Shown here: positions 1-13,700 of the stretch, piece by piece
Position numbering within the stretch: the first letter of the stretch is position 1
Layout of the letters: the number at the start of each line of letters is the position of its first letter
Source: Heterohyrax brucei
Taxonomy: Eukaryota > Chordata > Mammalia > Hyracoidea > Procaviidae
Length of the DNA stretch: 64,000 nucleotides
NCBI GenBank assembly: GCA_028571685.1
Contig: CM053146.1
Span: forward strand, 24,339,431 to 24,403,430
Reading direction: 5' to 3'
The notes under the pieces: generated by a model
Seen by the model: only the letters and a program-made list of their open reading frames with translations
What the model was told of the DNA's origin: nothing
The model's database searches: none
Program-made: the position numbers and the translations under genes

Positions 1-219
1 TAGGAGGCTGTCCTACTGGCATCTTTCTAGATGACAGAGAAGAGGGTGGAGAGGAGGGGACAGGTGCTCATCAAGAGGATACTAAAAGTGTAGAGTGAAA
101 AGGAGAAATGTGGTGTCACAGAGTGAGGAGAACAGATGGAACTGCAGATAGGTGGGCATGCAAAATTGATTTGGATTGTATATTTTCACTTAATCATAAT
201 AATTAAAAAAAAAAAAACA
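1..219 (+). repeat. L1 3' UTR end with poly(A), sense
   Basis: Starting TAGGAGGCTGTCCTACT and ending in an A-run, this matches the copy at 16095-16310 and the reverse complement of the 3' end of the antisense L1 at 4467-7260. The rest of the element lies left of the window. Confidence 0.75.
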
Positions 220-394
220 CAACCTTTTAAATCTTTTAAAAACAAATAGTAGCTTAACCAGTGGGCAGGTGGGTGGATCTACCCCGAGCATTACATTCTT
301 TTAGGAACTACCTATATGGGATTAAACTGACAACAGCTTCTTGAATGATCAGACAAGAACCTTAGGAAGCAGTGAATTTATGCTATGGCAGAGG

Positions 395-545
395 AACAAT
401 TCAGAAAAGAAGGGTGAGATGGTCACACACCCTAAGAATGTAATCAGTGTCACTGAATTGTACATGTAGAAATGTTGGACTGGTATATGTTTTGTTGTGT
501 ATCTCCTCAACAGCAACAACAAAATAAAATTAATTTTTAAAATAT
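395..545 (+). repeat. L1-type 3' end, different subfamily, sense
   Basis: The pattern GTAATCAGTGTCACTGAATTG ends in CAACAACAAAATAAAATTAA. Its layout resembles the stretch at 39640-39800, so both look like L1 3' ends of another subfamily. The family call is from memory. Confidence 0.45.
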
Positions 546-1439
546 AGGAAAAGGTTCCTGATCAAGTTCCGTTCTGTCAGAATAAACTCCATGTAGAAAA
601 GGTGGAAATCATTTCTTCAGGGACATTTACTGAGCACTACTTTTTAAACACACTTGAAGAAGAGAGAAAAAAAGTACCAAGACCCTCTGATACCGACAAA
701 CTCCTAGCTCCTGCACATCCCTTACAACCCTCCTTCCCCCACTCCACATCACAAACACAGGGAAGGATCTTTTCTATAGTACAGTTTTCACAGAAGTCAC
801 CTGTTTCTTCATCTCTTGGAAGAAGAAAAAAAGCTGGAGACACCATTATGAGGCAGAAATGGGGCTTGGGATTGGGAAGACAACATTTTCATCGCTGTCA
901 TCCCCTGGGACAGCGAAGGGACACCCTGGTTCCAATTATAAGTGATGTGTCAGCTAAAACGACCAGAATACAGAAGTCTACGTTCTTGTACATCTCCTTT
1001 TCCCACGAGACACAGACCCCCTGGGCTGAGAAGATACTGTCCTAAAACGAGGTAAAATCTGGAACAAGATGACACTAGATTGGACGAGCAAAAGGCAGCA
1101 GGCTTTGAAGTATACCTTTCCTTGGCCTCTGCTCACTGGTCCTATATCGTGGACTTTGCTAAAATGCTTGTCCATCAGTGACTGACTCCAAGCTAGAACC
1201 GGCCCAGGTCTGGTATCCCCAGACTCACTTCTGCTCTGACCGTGGCCAGGAAGCAGGGTGCTGCCAAAATCTAGCTTGTGGAGCGGACCTAACCAGAGCA
1301 TAGTGATGGCTTTTGGCTCTTGAGAAGAAGGGAGCAGAGAAAGAGAGGCTGGAATGCAAATGTTTCCCAAGTTGCAGAACGTATGCTCATACGTGAAACG
1401 TCTCCGTGAAGCGTCTCCAGCAGCCTAGGAGCAGTGCCC
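546..1439. other. Upstream flank without recognised features
   Basis: No exon-like sequence and no repeat that I can name. Open frames of up to 147 codons here lack any recognisable protein. Confidence 0.5.
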
Positions 1440-1520
1440 GCGGAACCCCGCTTTTCACAGCCCGGCAGCCCAAGCACGCCAAGGCCCGGGCCTGGGCCCA
1501 GCCCCTCCAGGGGAGCCCTC

Positions 1521-1543
1521 GCGCAGGCGCAGGCGCAGGCGCA
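1521..1543 (+). promoter_or_regulatory. Tandem NRF1-like sites
   Basis: GCGCAGGCGCA is iterated with a 6-base step (GCGCAG three times, then GCGCA). Overlapping matches to the NRF1 motif TGCGCAGGCGCA result, about 190-210 bases upstream of the start codon. The role is inferred from motif match alone. Confidence 0.6.
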
Positions 1544-1732
1544 CAGCTTCCCCCACCCCCCACCCCAGCGCCCCACTGCGCATGATCCGCCAGCCCTGGC
1601 GCTGCGGGACCGCCGCCGCCGAGGAAGTTTCCGCTCTGCGCTCCACCCCGGTCGCAGCTCCTCAGCTGGGGAGAGCTTCCTTCGGGCCCTCTGCGGACAC
1701 TTTCGCCTGCTGCCTTCCAGTCCAACCTCATC

Positions 1733-1774
1733 ATGGGGCTGCCCAAGGGGCCGGAGAGCCAGGGTGTCCCGGAG
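1733..1774 (+). CDS. CCDC93: CCDC93 coding exon 1 (residues 1-14)
   Basis: The start ATG at 1733 has A at -3 and G at +4, a strong Kozak context. It opens [14 protein letters not shown], matching the family's N-terminus. The donor is GAG|gtaaag after 1774, phase 0. The exon sits inside the CpG island. The 5' untranslated part extends upstream to a transcription start that cannot be fixed from sequence alone. Confidence 0.95.
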
Positions 1775-4700
1775 GTAAAGACCCTTACCCCTCACCCCGT
1801 GACATGTCTGAATTTCTTGGGAGAGGGCCGAGTCCGGGGCAGCGGGCAGAAGGCAGCCCCGAGCAGCGGTTTGGGGCGCCCCGCCCCTGGCTCAGGTGTG
1901 TCGGCAGCGCGGAGAGCCAGTCTTCCTGCTCCCGCGTGGGAGCAGCTGGTGAGTGGGAACACACTTCAGCCGCTCCAGTCTCCTAGGTCGGAGGTGGCCT
2001 TCCTATCCCTGTACCTGTCCTGATGCCGCCCGAGGCGTCACGGAGCTCGGGGCTGTCACCTCCTGGCTCTCCGAGGAAGTCGTCCCCTGAGTCCTGGCGT
2101 GCCCTCAGGGCAAGGATGCCGTCTTCAGGAGTCACGAGACGCACACTGTGGGACGGTCTGTGCTCGGGTTTTGTCGAGGGCGGTGACCTTGTGGCATGGT
2201 TCCTCCCCAGCTTCACAGCCCGTGGGTCCCGGGTGCAGCTCCACTCGCCTTCTTGTCGGAGGCAGTACACTCTGCGTTTACCCCCACACCGACGTGGGTG
2301 GTCAGTGGAAGTTTGGGAACTGTGAGTCCGCTGGGTTTGCGTCTCTCTGGGTCGGCGTCCGCGTTGTTGAGCGTGGAGAACCGCTTTACCAGGACTCTTG
2401 TGGCTGGTGACTGAATGCCAAGTGGAAACATGCCTCTTTCTGATGGTGGGGCTTCTCCAGGTTTGTTATTATTAAGTATTCACTCACTACTAGGGAACGA
2501 GATAATCAGTGTCTTTCGTATTTCCACCGTGGTCGAGGTAAAGGAAAATTACATTTCCTTCTGGCTGCAAATATCAGTAGGTAGATGGGTTGCATCTGTC
2601 TTCGCTTTCAGTTAATTTATTCGGAAGTCTGTTTTACTAGATTCTTGCTAGAATTGGAATTTAGGCTACACCTGCACTCTTACTCAAACGTTTGTAAGCA
2701 GGCATTTCGACCAGGGTACGGGGGTGGGTGGCTCATGACTTTACCTAGTGATAGTCTCTTCACACTTACAAGTAGCTATACATGTTTCTCTGTGCTCCTC
2801 CTATATTTTGAGGTCCATCATCTAGTCAGCTAGTGAATCCAACTCATGGTGACCCCATTTTGCATCAGAGTAGAACTTTGCTCCATGGGATTTTCAATGG
2901 CTGATTTGTGTAAAGTCAGTCACCAGAACTTTCTTTTGAGATGCATTTTGGTGGACTTGAACCTCCAGTGTTTTGGTTAGCAGCAGAGAATCACCCAGGG
3001 ACTCGCATCCCACAGATACATACTAATTGAGGGATGCAGGATGGAAGGAGAGACCTGTCAGTGTGTGATTGCAGAATCCAAGTCCATTTTGCTGTTAAGA
3101 AAACCTAACAAATGTAAAGTTAGCAGAATGTCTGCATTAGGTACATAACACCTTGCTTGATGGGATAGAGGAGTATGAAAGGTAGGATCTAAACTGTAAT
3201 ATTTGAAGTTCTCATTTTGCTCCTTTTTACTTTCTAGGCACTCACCGAGGTTTTACCAGGCGTTTTGCCTTATGCTGTAGGGCACTATGAGTTGGAATCG
3301 ACTTGACGGCAGTGGGTTTGGTTTGGGCTTTGCTTTAGATTAGTCTGATCTCCCAGGTTTTACCGTACATCCCTTCTGTCCAACTTTCGGCAGTGCTGCC
3401 AGCTGGAGTCGTTCTAAAATAAAAAGCAGTCTCCTCTTCTCCTGCCCCTTGTGTAACTTTTTACTGACTGCCAGGAGGGTGCTTCTGATTTGTCACTGTT
3501 TTCCCAGAGCCCAAGACTTACTGACAACTAGAAACATTCAGGATGAATCTAATTAAATTATTACTCTTTAGTTCAAAGATCAGTAAATATTAGTATGGAC
3601 AGTCTGTCATTAAGCTGTTATTAATCAGTTAATTTATTACATTTAGTTTCTTTAGCTTTCTGCTGTATGTATATGAAGGATAGAAAGAAAGCTACCACTG
3701 ATCTTTCCTCTCAGCTTAGATTAACTACAGTAGAAGGCAAGTGAGAATTTATTGTGTCTGATTTTAAGACCACATAATCAGTCATCTTTTTATCAGAATT
3801 TTAGTTTTAACAACCTGTACTAAGGAGTGTGGGGCTTAAGTGCCATGTCTGTGAACCAAGAGATCCGCAGTTCAGATCCACCAGGTGCTCCTTGGAAACT
3901 ATGGAGCCATTAGTTCTGTTCTGCCCTATGAGATTGCTAAGAGTTGGAATGAACTTGATAGCGTTGGTTTTGGGTTTTTTGCTTCGGTGGCTTTTTATAG
4001 CTTCAGGAGAAGTTATTTTTTCATTCCCTGTATATCAGCCAGTGTTCCTTTTCTGTTTTGTTTCAGTATTCCTCTGCAAAGTGAATTTAGAACTTTAGGA
4101 GCATTCTCTATTCAGTGTCATACGCTAAAAAGTTGCTTAACAAATTATGTTGCAGAAGCAAACTTCCCAATTCTAGGGGTGAGTGGACAAGAAGCATGGG
4201 CAGTATACCCATTCTGATTTGACAGTGGGTGCTCACTAGATATGAGCTGAGGACAGGGATGATGCTTCCATGATGTGTTGTCAGCCACCTCCTCTTGGAA
4301 ATGTTTACAGATACACAATGATTGAACAAATAAAGACTTCCTGTTTTCCATCCAAAGAGTTTTAAGAAAATAATCATCATACCGTTTTCCCCTTGTATAC
4401 TGTGAACCATAACTGCTCTTTGTCTTTTAAGTCTCCCCACTTACAGAGGTTTTTTTTATTTCCTGCCTTTTTTTTTAAATTGTGATTAAGTGAAAGTTTA
4501 CAGTCCAAGTCAACTTTCCATATAAAACCCCAAATACCCACCTCTGCAACTCTACCTGTTCTCCTCACGCTGTGACTGCACACTCTTTTTTTTCATTTCT
4601 TTATTTCCGGCATCTGCTCAACCAGCACCATTTCCTTCTCTCCACTGTCTCCTCTACCCTCTGATAAGAAACCAGTAGGACAGTGTCTTGTATATATTAA

Positions 4701-7700
4701 ACCATAAAGCACATATACCATATGCATCACTCTGTGTCCCTAAGTCCAGTACATTCTTTGTCTGAAGTGTTGGCTTCAGTACTGTTCTAGAGGCCATGTT
4801 CTCAGGGGATCTTCCAGGTTGTCAGACCATTGATTCTGGCCTTTTAATTGATCTGCACACCTCTTTTTCTTGTGCTATGTCAGAAACTCTCCATTGTGTC
4901 CCCTATCAGGGCTGTCTTTGGTCGTGGCCTGGTACCATCTAGTTCTTCGGGTCCTGTGCTGAGGTAGTCTCCCAGTCATATGGGTCTTTCCGCCTCCTGG
5001 GCTCGTTTTCCCTCCTGTCTTTGGTGTTCTCAATTGTCATTGGTTCCAGGTGGGTTGGAACCAATCAAAGTTCCTCACATGGCAGCTTGCTGGCTTTTAA
5101 GACCCCAGATGCAATTCACCGATATCGGGTGTAGAAGACTCTTAGAAAAAGAGTAGTTATTCCCGTTGACCTCAGTGTCCCCTGAAAACATGGTCCCTAG
5201 ACCTCTGTCCCTGATACTCTGTCTTTTGAAATATTGGGTTGAATTTAAGAACCTTTTAGCTTGTGGTGTAGTCCAGTTATGCTGACTTATCTTCTACTTC
5301 ATGCTGTTACTCCCTTCACATAACCAAATTCCTATCTACTAATCTATGAATAATGCTCTCCACCCTTGTAGCCAAGAGAGTCTTCTGTGCATAGGTCTTT
5401 TCTTAAGTCCTTATAATGGCCTCATACAGTATTTGTTCTTTTGCAGCTGACTGATTTCACTTGGCATAGTATCTTCCAGTTGATTACAGGTTATGAGATG
5501 TTTCCTAAAATCATCATTGTTGTTTATCATTGCATAGTGTTCCATTGTATATGTACCATAATTTGTTTATCCAGTCATCTGTAGATGGGCACCTAGGTTG
5601 ATTCCATGTTTTTGCTATTATGGAGAGTGCTGCAGTAAGTACTTGTGTGCATGTATCTGTTCTGTGGATATATTCCAAGCAGTAGAATTGATGACTCATA
5701 TGTTACTTCTATGTCTAACTTTCTGGAAAGTGCCATACTGCTTTCCAAAGAGACTGTACCATTTTATATTGCCACCAGCAGTGTAGAAAAGTTCCAGTCT
5801 CTCTGCAGCCTCTCCAGCATTTGTTATTTTGTGGTTTTTGGATCATGGCCAACCTTGTTGGGGTAAAATGGTATTGGTTTGGATTTCTCTAGTGGGTAAT
5901 GATCATAAACTTTCCCTCGTGTGTCTTTTCGCTGCCTGGATGTCTTCTTTGGAGAAATGTCTGTCCATATTCTTTGCCCATTGTTTGATTTGGTTATTTG
6001 TCTTTCCTTTGTTGATAATTTGCAGTACCTCGTAGGCTTTGGCTGGCTGTAGGTTCTGGAGATTAGATGTTGATCAGAAATGTGGTTGCTAAGTATTTTT
6101 CCCCCTCTGCAGGCAATCTTTTTACTCTCTTGATGAAATGTTTGGATGAGCCAAGTGTTTGATTTTTAATAGTTCCCATTTACCTGTTTTCTCTTCTGCT
6201 GTTTGTGCACTCTTAGTAAGGTTTTGTAGTCTGTTTAAGCCATGTATTAGAACTTCATGTTGTCCTTGTTCTTTCTTTTCATGATCTTTATCATTTTACA
6301 TTTTCTATTTAGGTCTTTGACCCATTTTGAGTTAGTTTTTGTGTTAAGGTGTGAGATATGGATCTTGTTTCAGTTTTTTTGCAGATGGATATCCAATTTT
6401 GCCAACACCCTTACAGAGACTGTTTTTTCCGCCAGTTCACTGCCCTTGAGCCTTTGTCACGTGTCGGCTGTTTGTAGGATGGTGTTCTTTAGATGGTGTT
6501 ATTTCTGGATTCTCTGTTCTTTGGTCTGTATATCTGTTTTTGTATCACTACAGGGGTGTTTTGACTACAGTGGCAGTGTAATAGGTTCTAAGGTCAGATA
6601 GTGTGAGGCTTCCCACTGTATTCCTCTTCTTCAGTAGTACTTTACTTACCCAGGGATCCTTCCCTTTCCAAATGAAGTTGGTGATTTGTTTCTCCATCTC
6701 ATTAAAAAAATGCCGTTGGAACTTGTATTGGGATTGCATTGTATATACAGACTGCTGTGGGTAAAATAGATATTTTCACAATTTTAAGTCTTCTTAGCCA
6801 TGAGCAAGGTAGGTTTCTCCATATAGGTAAGTCTCTTGGTTTCTTGCTGTAGGGTCTTCTGATTTTCGTTGTGTAGGTCTATTTACATCTGTGGTTAGAT
6901 TTATTCCTAGGTGTTTTATCTTCTTTGGAGCTGTGTAAATGGTATTGATTTAGTGATTTCCTCTTGATTGGTGTAAAGGAATCCTGCTGATTTATTTATC
7001 TTTGCAGAACTCTTTTATTAGTTCCAGTAGTTTATCTATGGATTCTTCAGGGTTTCTGCATATAAGAACATGTCATCTGGAAATAGGGATACTTTTACTT
7101 CTTCTTTACCAATGCAGATGCCCTTTATTTCTTTATCTTGTCTGATTGCTCTGACTAGAACTTCTAGCACAGTGTTAAATATAAGTGGTGACAATGGGTA
7201 TCCTTATCTGGTTCCCGTTTATAGTGATTTCTTAACCATCCTGTATCTTTTGTAGAAGACAAAGTGTTAATATTACTTTATTTCTGCATGTCCACTGGGA
7301 ACTAGTGGTTGCTAACCTTTAGAACCTTTGATAGGCTAGAAAACAGTCATTTGAGAGAGAGAGAGAAATACAGGGGGAGTTGTTCAAGGCTGTCATCTTC
7401 CCTCTCTCCATCTCAAGAGATTAGCCACTTTAATAATTCTGTGTTCAATTAATTGTATGCTTCCTCTCTTGGCAGTTTGTGTGTCAGGGTAAAACATCAA
7501 TACATTTTCAGTGTCATGACTGTGAAAACAGTTATTAAATGGCTGGTTTCGGTACTTTATGTAATGAGTTTAGTACATCGTTACAACGTGTGTCCTTTGA
7601 GCCTAATGCCATTTAGTTGCAGAGGAGTGAACACAGGTATATAATATAGGGGTCCTATCTTGAACCAGCTGGTAGTTCACTTGGAAAAACAGGCATGTAC

Positions 7701-10700
7701 TTCATACCAGACGTGCCACTCAAAGGAAGCTGATAATTGTATGAATGATATAGAGTGTAAATAAGTTAATTAAAGAAGAAATGCAGAGAAATGACCATTT
7801 CAGTCTGCTTTGTCAGTCGGGGTGATGCTGCATAGGAGCTAAATTTTGAAGGTGGTTTCTAAATGCTTATAGAAGAGTGGAACAAGAGGCTGATATGAAC
7901 AGTGAAGAAATGAAACAAGCAGTGCTTGTCTAGTTTAGAACCACATGTGGATTGTTTCAAGTGGAAGATAAAAGGATGAAGCAGAAAAGATAGGTTGGGG
8001 CCAGATAACTGAATGTCACACCAAAAAGTTGAAATTTGCATTATATGACACATTGAAGATGATTACTTTGGGTAAGTTGAGGTGTGATGACATGAAAGTT
8101 GTGATTTGGGAAGCAGTGAGCAAGACAGAGTAACAGGGAAGAACGATTGAGAGACAGTTCTAATAGTCCTGGCAAGAAGTGTGAAGTAAAGGTAAAGGAA
8201 GATATATGGGAGATGTATAGTTGGGTTGGGGGTACTCAAGACCTTTCTCTCATTCAGTAATTTGCTGGAAAGACTCTGAGAATGCAGAATAGCTGTTATA
8301 CTCACTGTTATGGTTAATTATAGCAAGTAAAAATAAACAAAAGCACACAGGGCAGAGTTCAGAAGAGACCAGGCCCTAGCTTTTAACTGTCATTTCCCAG
8401 TGGAGTCAAATGGACAGCACTTAATTCTCCTAGCACTTGTGTGTCACATAGTGTGCCAAGTGTTGTCAGTCTTGATGCCCAGAATTTTCACTAGTGGTCA
8501 GTCATAGACATGCGGTGCTTTCATGACTGACCTTAGCTGCTCATCCCGTACCCCCACTAGGGGCCAAACTGACGCAGTGTGCCCAGAGTCCCTAGGCAAA
8601 GAAGGTGGGCATTCCCATAAATCACATTGTTTGTAGAAAGCATAGGGCAGGGCCCAAGGTCTCAGGTATACGGAGACATTTTCAACAGGGAGAGCCCTCC
8701 AGGGGCTCAAAGGTAATCTCCTAGGAGCCTGTTGAGGGCTAGTCTTGGAAGACCTTTAGAATGTCCAGAGTTTGGGCAACTTCAGACCTGCTGAGCTCAC
8801 CTTTTACTTTGTAAAAGATTTAACAGGCATCAGTTAGTGAGGGAGTAGTGAGAGACGGGTATGAGAATGTGAAGCAGGATGCCTTAGTTCCTTATTGTTT
8901 TTACAGTAGAAAAAGAAAGAAATGGTACAGTTAATGAATATAAGTAGATTTAAAATTACCGAAATACTTAAACAGATTTAAATAGCAAAACATCTGTGAT
9001 GTAGGGAGGGATATAAATTAAAAATTTTTCAAGCAAATCCCAATTTAAATTCATTAAGTGGATTTGTCATTTAAGACATTCCTAGTGTGTGGCAGTAAAT
9101 GTCCTTTAATAGGTCGTACTGAAAGTTTTTATTGTTTGCCTTGTAGTCAGAAAGGGAAGTACAGAGAGGTATTGAATTTTCTTCTTTGTTCTTCCTCCTC
9201 GTCAGTAACATCTGGGACCAGGATAGACACATATTTTGAAGAAAATTTTGTTCTTGTCTGCAAGGAGCTTATAATCTAGCTGAAAAGCCTGCCAGGTAAA
9301 GCAAATATTAGATAGAAGATATGCTCTGATCTTCCTGTCACTGGCTTCATCCAGTGACTGATGAATACCTGTGTACTACCTGGTGTGTCTTCTCCCCTGG
9401 CACTCCATTCTTTGTGACTCAGGTGACGCTGAGTTCGTGTGAGGAATCTGGTTCAGTGATAAACAGCCATATCACCCGCTTCTTCACAATGAGATTGTAG
9501 CATCAGGAATGTGTCTGGTGTTCCTTTATACAAGGTACTTTTTACCAACTACACTTCTACCTTTTGTTTTAGGTGGAAACACGAGAAGATGAAGAACAAA
9601 ATGTCAAGTTGACTGAAATTCTGGAGCTCTTGGTTGCAGCTGGGTACTTCAGGGCACGAATTAAGGGCTTGTCACCCTTTGACAAGGTAGAGGAAGCCTT
9701 ACTAACCAGTAGGCTGATTTTTGTTAGAAGGGCATGGTTAGCCATGTCAGGAAAAGAAAGGAGAGATTGATTTTTACTTGCTGCATTTCCATTTCTTCCT
9801 AATTTAGTTTCATTAGGAAAGTGTTTCTTTCCAAAGAAAATAATTCGTCAGTAGATATGAAGTGGGTTCCTTTTTCTGCAGCAAACTTTAGGAAATTCAC
9901 AGATACAAAAGACAGTCCTTTCTTTCAAATAAGTGGCACTTTAGATGAAAAGAAAGCATTTATGTAAAATCTGAGGTAATAAGAGCTATGAGTCAGAATT
10001 GACTTGATGGCAACAGATTTGGTTTGGCTTTATCCCAAGTCTGTGGATAGTAAATACCCTGAGTTTGAAAGAGAGAGAAGTCAAAATGGGTGAGGTTTTT
10101 TAATTCTGCAGCACACTGCACAGTTATTCTGCATGCGGCACTGTGATCGGAGCTGAGGGCGCAGAGATAAAGACAGAGACGCGGCCCTCAAAGAGCACCG
10201 TGTTTTTAGAGTAGACCTGAGGAGCAGGTAAACCAACACGCATGGAATACAGAGCACAGTGCAGTAAGCGCTCCTGTACAGCTAGAGAGAGGGAAGCCTC
10301 CAAATCAGCCAGAGTGGGTAGAAAGGCTTCCTGGTGGAAGAAAGGGCTGAGTGCTTCTGGGAGGCACAGCTCTGGCTGTGTGTAATAGTCTCCCAGGTTG
10401 TTGTATGATACAGCTGTGAAGTCCTCAGCCACTGAAACTTTGGTTACTTAGATGTGGGCTGGGACCCTGGAACCCATTTTATTAGACAACTCACGTGAGC
10501 CTTAAATCCCAACTAGGCAGAAGATTCATTGATTTTTGTAGTACTGCACTGTATCTGAAAAGGATTTTTGTTTCAAAATGGATTCTTAGCCTTAGCCTCA
10601 TTTGCATGTCAGAGAATTCCTGTAAGGTAGGTAGAACAGGGATTCTCCTCTCCCTTAAGTAGATGAAAACAATAATGTATGTGGGGAAATAAGTAATGAA

Positions 10701-13700
10701 ATTCACAGTCAGCCATGCTTCCACGTTCCTGGCCAGTGGAACATGTACCCAGTAGTCACTCTGGAATCTGGCACATGCCTGAAACTGGGTTAAGACTTTC
10801 CATAGCTGAGTACTAATGTTCTGTCTCCTTCACTGTAAGGAAGAGCTAGACATGACATGTCTGTTTAATAACAATAGTTAGAAACTGGGGAATCATGTTT
10901 GCAGTATGGGAGGAGGGAAAAGAGAAGAAAAACATGAATTACATAAAACCGTTAGACTTTGTGTCAGCCAAACTTCAGTTGGGATAATTTTTCCCTTTTA
11001 ACTATCTGTATAATCTTGGCAAGACACTTGGCCTCTTGAGCTTTTTCTTCATCTGTGGAAAGGAAATAAGAAATGCCTTCCTTTTGATCTTCTGTAAGGC
11101 TCAGATACCAAATAGCTGGTATGTAGCATACGCACCATTAACACCCCTTCTGTTGCTGCTGGTTCTCCTCTCTTTTCCTGACTTAACATTCACACTGGGC
11201 GTATGAAATACTGAATAAACCAGTGCTTGTAGTCCAAGTGGATTTTGATAAAATGACTTTTTATCTACACAGTCCAGTATGATAGGTATTTGAAAAAATT
11301 AAAATTATGTTAAAAGTCAGTTTCTTGGTTACTCAAGCACTGTTCAAGGGCTTAGATACCATATGTAGCTAGTAGCTATGATACTGGACGGGTTGTATAA
11401 CATTTCTGTCACTACATGGTCTTATTGGACAGATCTAGTTGATGTGAATTGTAACTAAGGAGCACACATATGCTCACTGTCTTCGAAGATACGTAGTACT
11501 GTACATTTAGAAAGTCTGGAACAGCTATTTATCATTTACTTACCTTCTGCTGCTTCCTGCTTCTCAGTGCCCTGCAGAGAAAACATGCATTTTCTTTGTG
11601 TCTTGCAGGTTGTAGGAGGGATGACTTGGTGCATCACCACTTGCAACTTTGATGTAGACGTTGATTTGCTCTTTCAGGAAAACTCGACAATAGGTCAAAA
11701 AATGTAAGTTACTGGGTTTGCCATGAAGGAAACTAAAAGGCAAGAAGGAAGCTGACTTTTGAATATTTACTGTGTGCCAAAAGTTGTGCTGTGTGCTGTA
11801 CATTATTTTATTGTAATTTTCCTAATGAAAAGTGTCATCCCTGTTTTACAGGTGATAAAACTGAGGCTGAAGGCAGCTAAGGTCATGTAACTAGCATACA
11901 AGAGTCATTTAATGTTCAGGCTATTTCTCACACTTTTTTCTTGGCTGAAGTTTTTAGTGGCTGTTTAGTTTGCCTCTTTCCAAAGGCAGTTCATTTGTGT
12001 GGAAGTTGAATAGGGAGGAAAGCAGGTTCTTTTCCTCACTTTTTGGCTTCTGTGCCATCAAGAGGTGGCAGAGTGGGCCCCTCCCTGAAGATTTTACCAG
12101 AGGGTTTCCTACCCAGTCTCTCAGAGCTCTTTTTAGGGGCTTAGCGACTTCATCAGACTATTTGGGAACCAAGCTCTCTGGTGTGACCTTGGGCAAGCCA
12201 CTTCATTCTGTGGATCTCAGTTTCTTTACCTGTAAATGGAGGGATGTATGAGCTCAGATCAGTGATTCTGAGTACCCTCCCCCAAGAAAGCAAACGTTCA
12301 GAAGAATTAAAGATGATTTATAAATATGTATAAAGTAGTAAAAGAACTGCTTACAAAGTGGCAAGAGAGTGAAGCAAAGAGGAAAAAATGAGGACAGAGA
12401 CTGTGTTAGGGTGATGCACTCATTTGAGGAGCGCACATGCCTTAGAGACCCTGGTAGACTGTCTTCTACACACATTCTGCTGTGTCTTGTGGTCTTTCCT
12501 GATCCTTCTTCCCTAAGAGTTCCATGAGTTTCTGTCCATCTCCCCAAACTGGTTCTAAAGCCCCATTACCAGAGGGTCCCATGCTCAGAGGCCCGTAAAC
12601 GAGACTTTAGGCTCATAACTAAGTCTGTTGATAGCCCACATGTCCTAGGTACCTGTGCCTCAGAACACTTGCACATACATTTTATTGGGTAACTTTCACA
12701 GTAACCTTTGAATAGGCGGGACAGAGATGGCTCTCATTTTATGATGGGATACTAGACCAGAGAGAAACAGGGTCTCTGACTGAAGTCCCAGAGCAAGTGA
12801 TAGATCTGGGACTCAGGCCCAGGTTTAATTCTCTCTCATTCACACTGATTGCAGTGGAGGAGGATACCAAAGTGAAGACTTAACAACTAGAAGATTGAAA
12901 CTAATAACCTGTAATGACAACTGGTCATGTGAAAATCTGAGGATAGGAAGTATACCTGGTGATGTCTGCAGTTCTCACTTTCCCTGATTTTTAGAAAGTA
13001 AAAAGATCCATCCTGCATCCACCAAATGAAGGCTGGTGGGGTTCTGCAAGAAACCTTCCTGATTCTGCCCCTACCCCAAGCCTGCCTGAGTCCCCTCTCC
13101 AGTAGTGTTGGTGTCTTCGTCTGCTTCCATACAGTGCTGAGACTGTCCAGGCTTACCAGCTATTTCCAGGAGGCAGCTGTAAGAGCACTGTAAACCCAGG
13201 GATGACACAGGCATCCTTCACTGTGGGCCTTTATGAACTAGACTCATCAGTTGTCTCCGGAGTGGCCAAGGAGAAGAATCTTACCTGACTACCAGGAATT
13301 GAACTTAAGGTGTTAGGGATGCAGACTGATAAATGTGTAGCCACTAGAGGGAGCACCCCTTCTGCACAACCACAGATAACAAGGAGGCCAAGTATCTGTA
13401 GTGCCCCTGGTTCCACAGGTTTAAATAGTTAAAACCTGCCCTGAGCAAAGACAAATCCAGGATTGGTAATCGCCTTCACTGGCTAAGCATCAGGTCTTGG
13501 GGAATAGACCCAACAAGCTCTCCTTTCTTCCCTTCACAAGCCAATGAAGTTAAGAAACAAGACTGGGAGTCTGATGGAAGTCAAAATAAAAAATAAGCTT
13601 ATCAGCGAGAAATGTGGCCAAAGAAGTTTGCTAAAACTTCCCTGCCAAACTCCTGTTCCAGCCCCAGGCAGGGCTGATCAAGCAACCACGGGCTTCTCCA

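Larger units (their letters stand above)
1440..2350 (+). promoter_or_regulatory. CpG island promoter of CCDC93
   Basis: A GC-rich block dense in CpG covers exon 1 and the start of intron 1, in contrast to the CpG-poor flanks. There is no TATA box at a sensible distance, as expected of a housekeeping promoter with dispersed starts. A GGAAGT ETS-type core lies at 1623-1628 and a GCGCATG NRF1-like half site at 1578-1584. Confidence 0.85.
1775..9572 (+). other. CCDC93 intron 1
   Basis: A 7.8-kb phase-0 intron. It contains the CpG-island shore, three AfroSINE-type copies and a 2.8-kb antisense L1. The stretch 7640-8300 reads like an ancient mammalian interspersed repeat that I cannot name. In 2350-2825, 3340-3820, 7265-7640 and 8330-9570 I see nothing beyond a short GA run near 7355-7368. 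Confidence 0.8.
9687..11608 (+). other. CCDC93 intron 2
   Basis: A 1.9-kb phase-0 intron with an AfroSINE tail fragment, one unnamed ancient repeat and one MIR. Nothing recognised in 9690-9980, 10440-10990 or 11165-11605. Confidence 0.8.

Noticed and set aside
602-1045. 147-codon open frame upstream of CCDC93
   Set aside because: No known protein pattern, no CpG island of its own, composition like the surrounding non-coding DNA.
1289-1795. 168-codon minus-strand frame through the CpG island
   Set aside because: GC-rich promoters lack stops by composition; no homology and no sign of a divergent gene.
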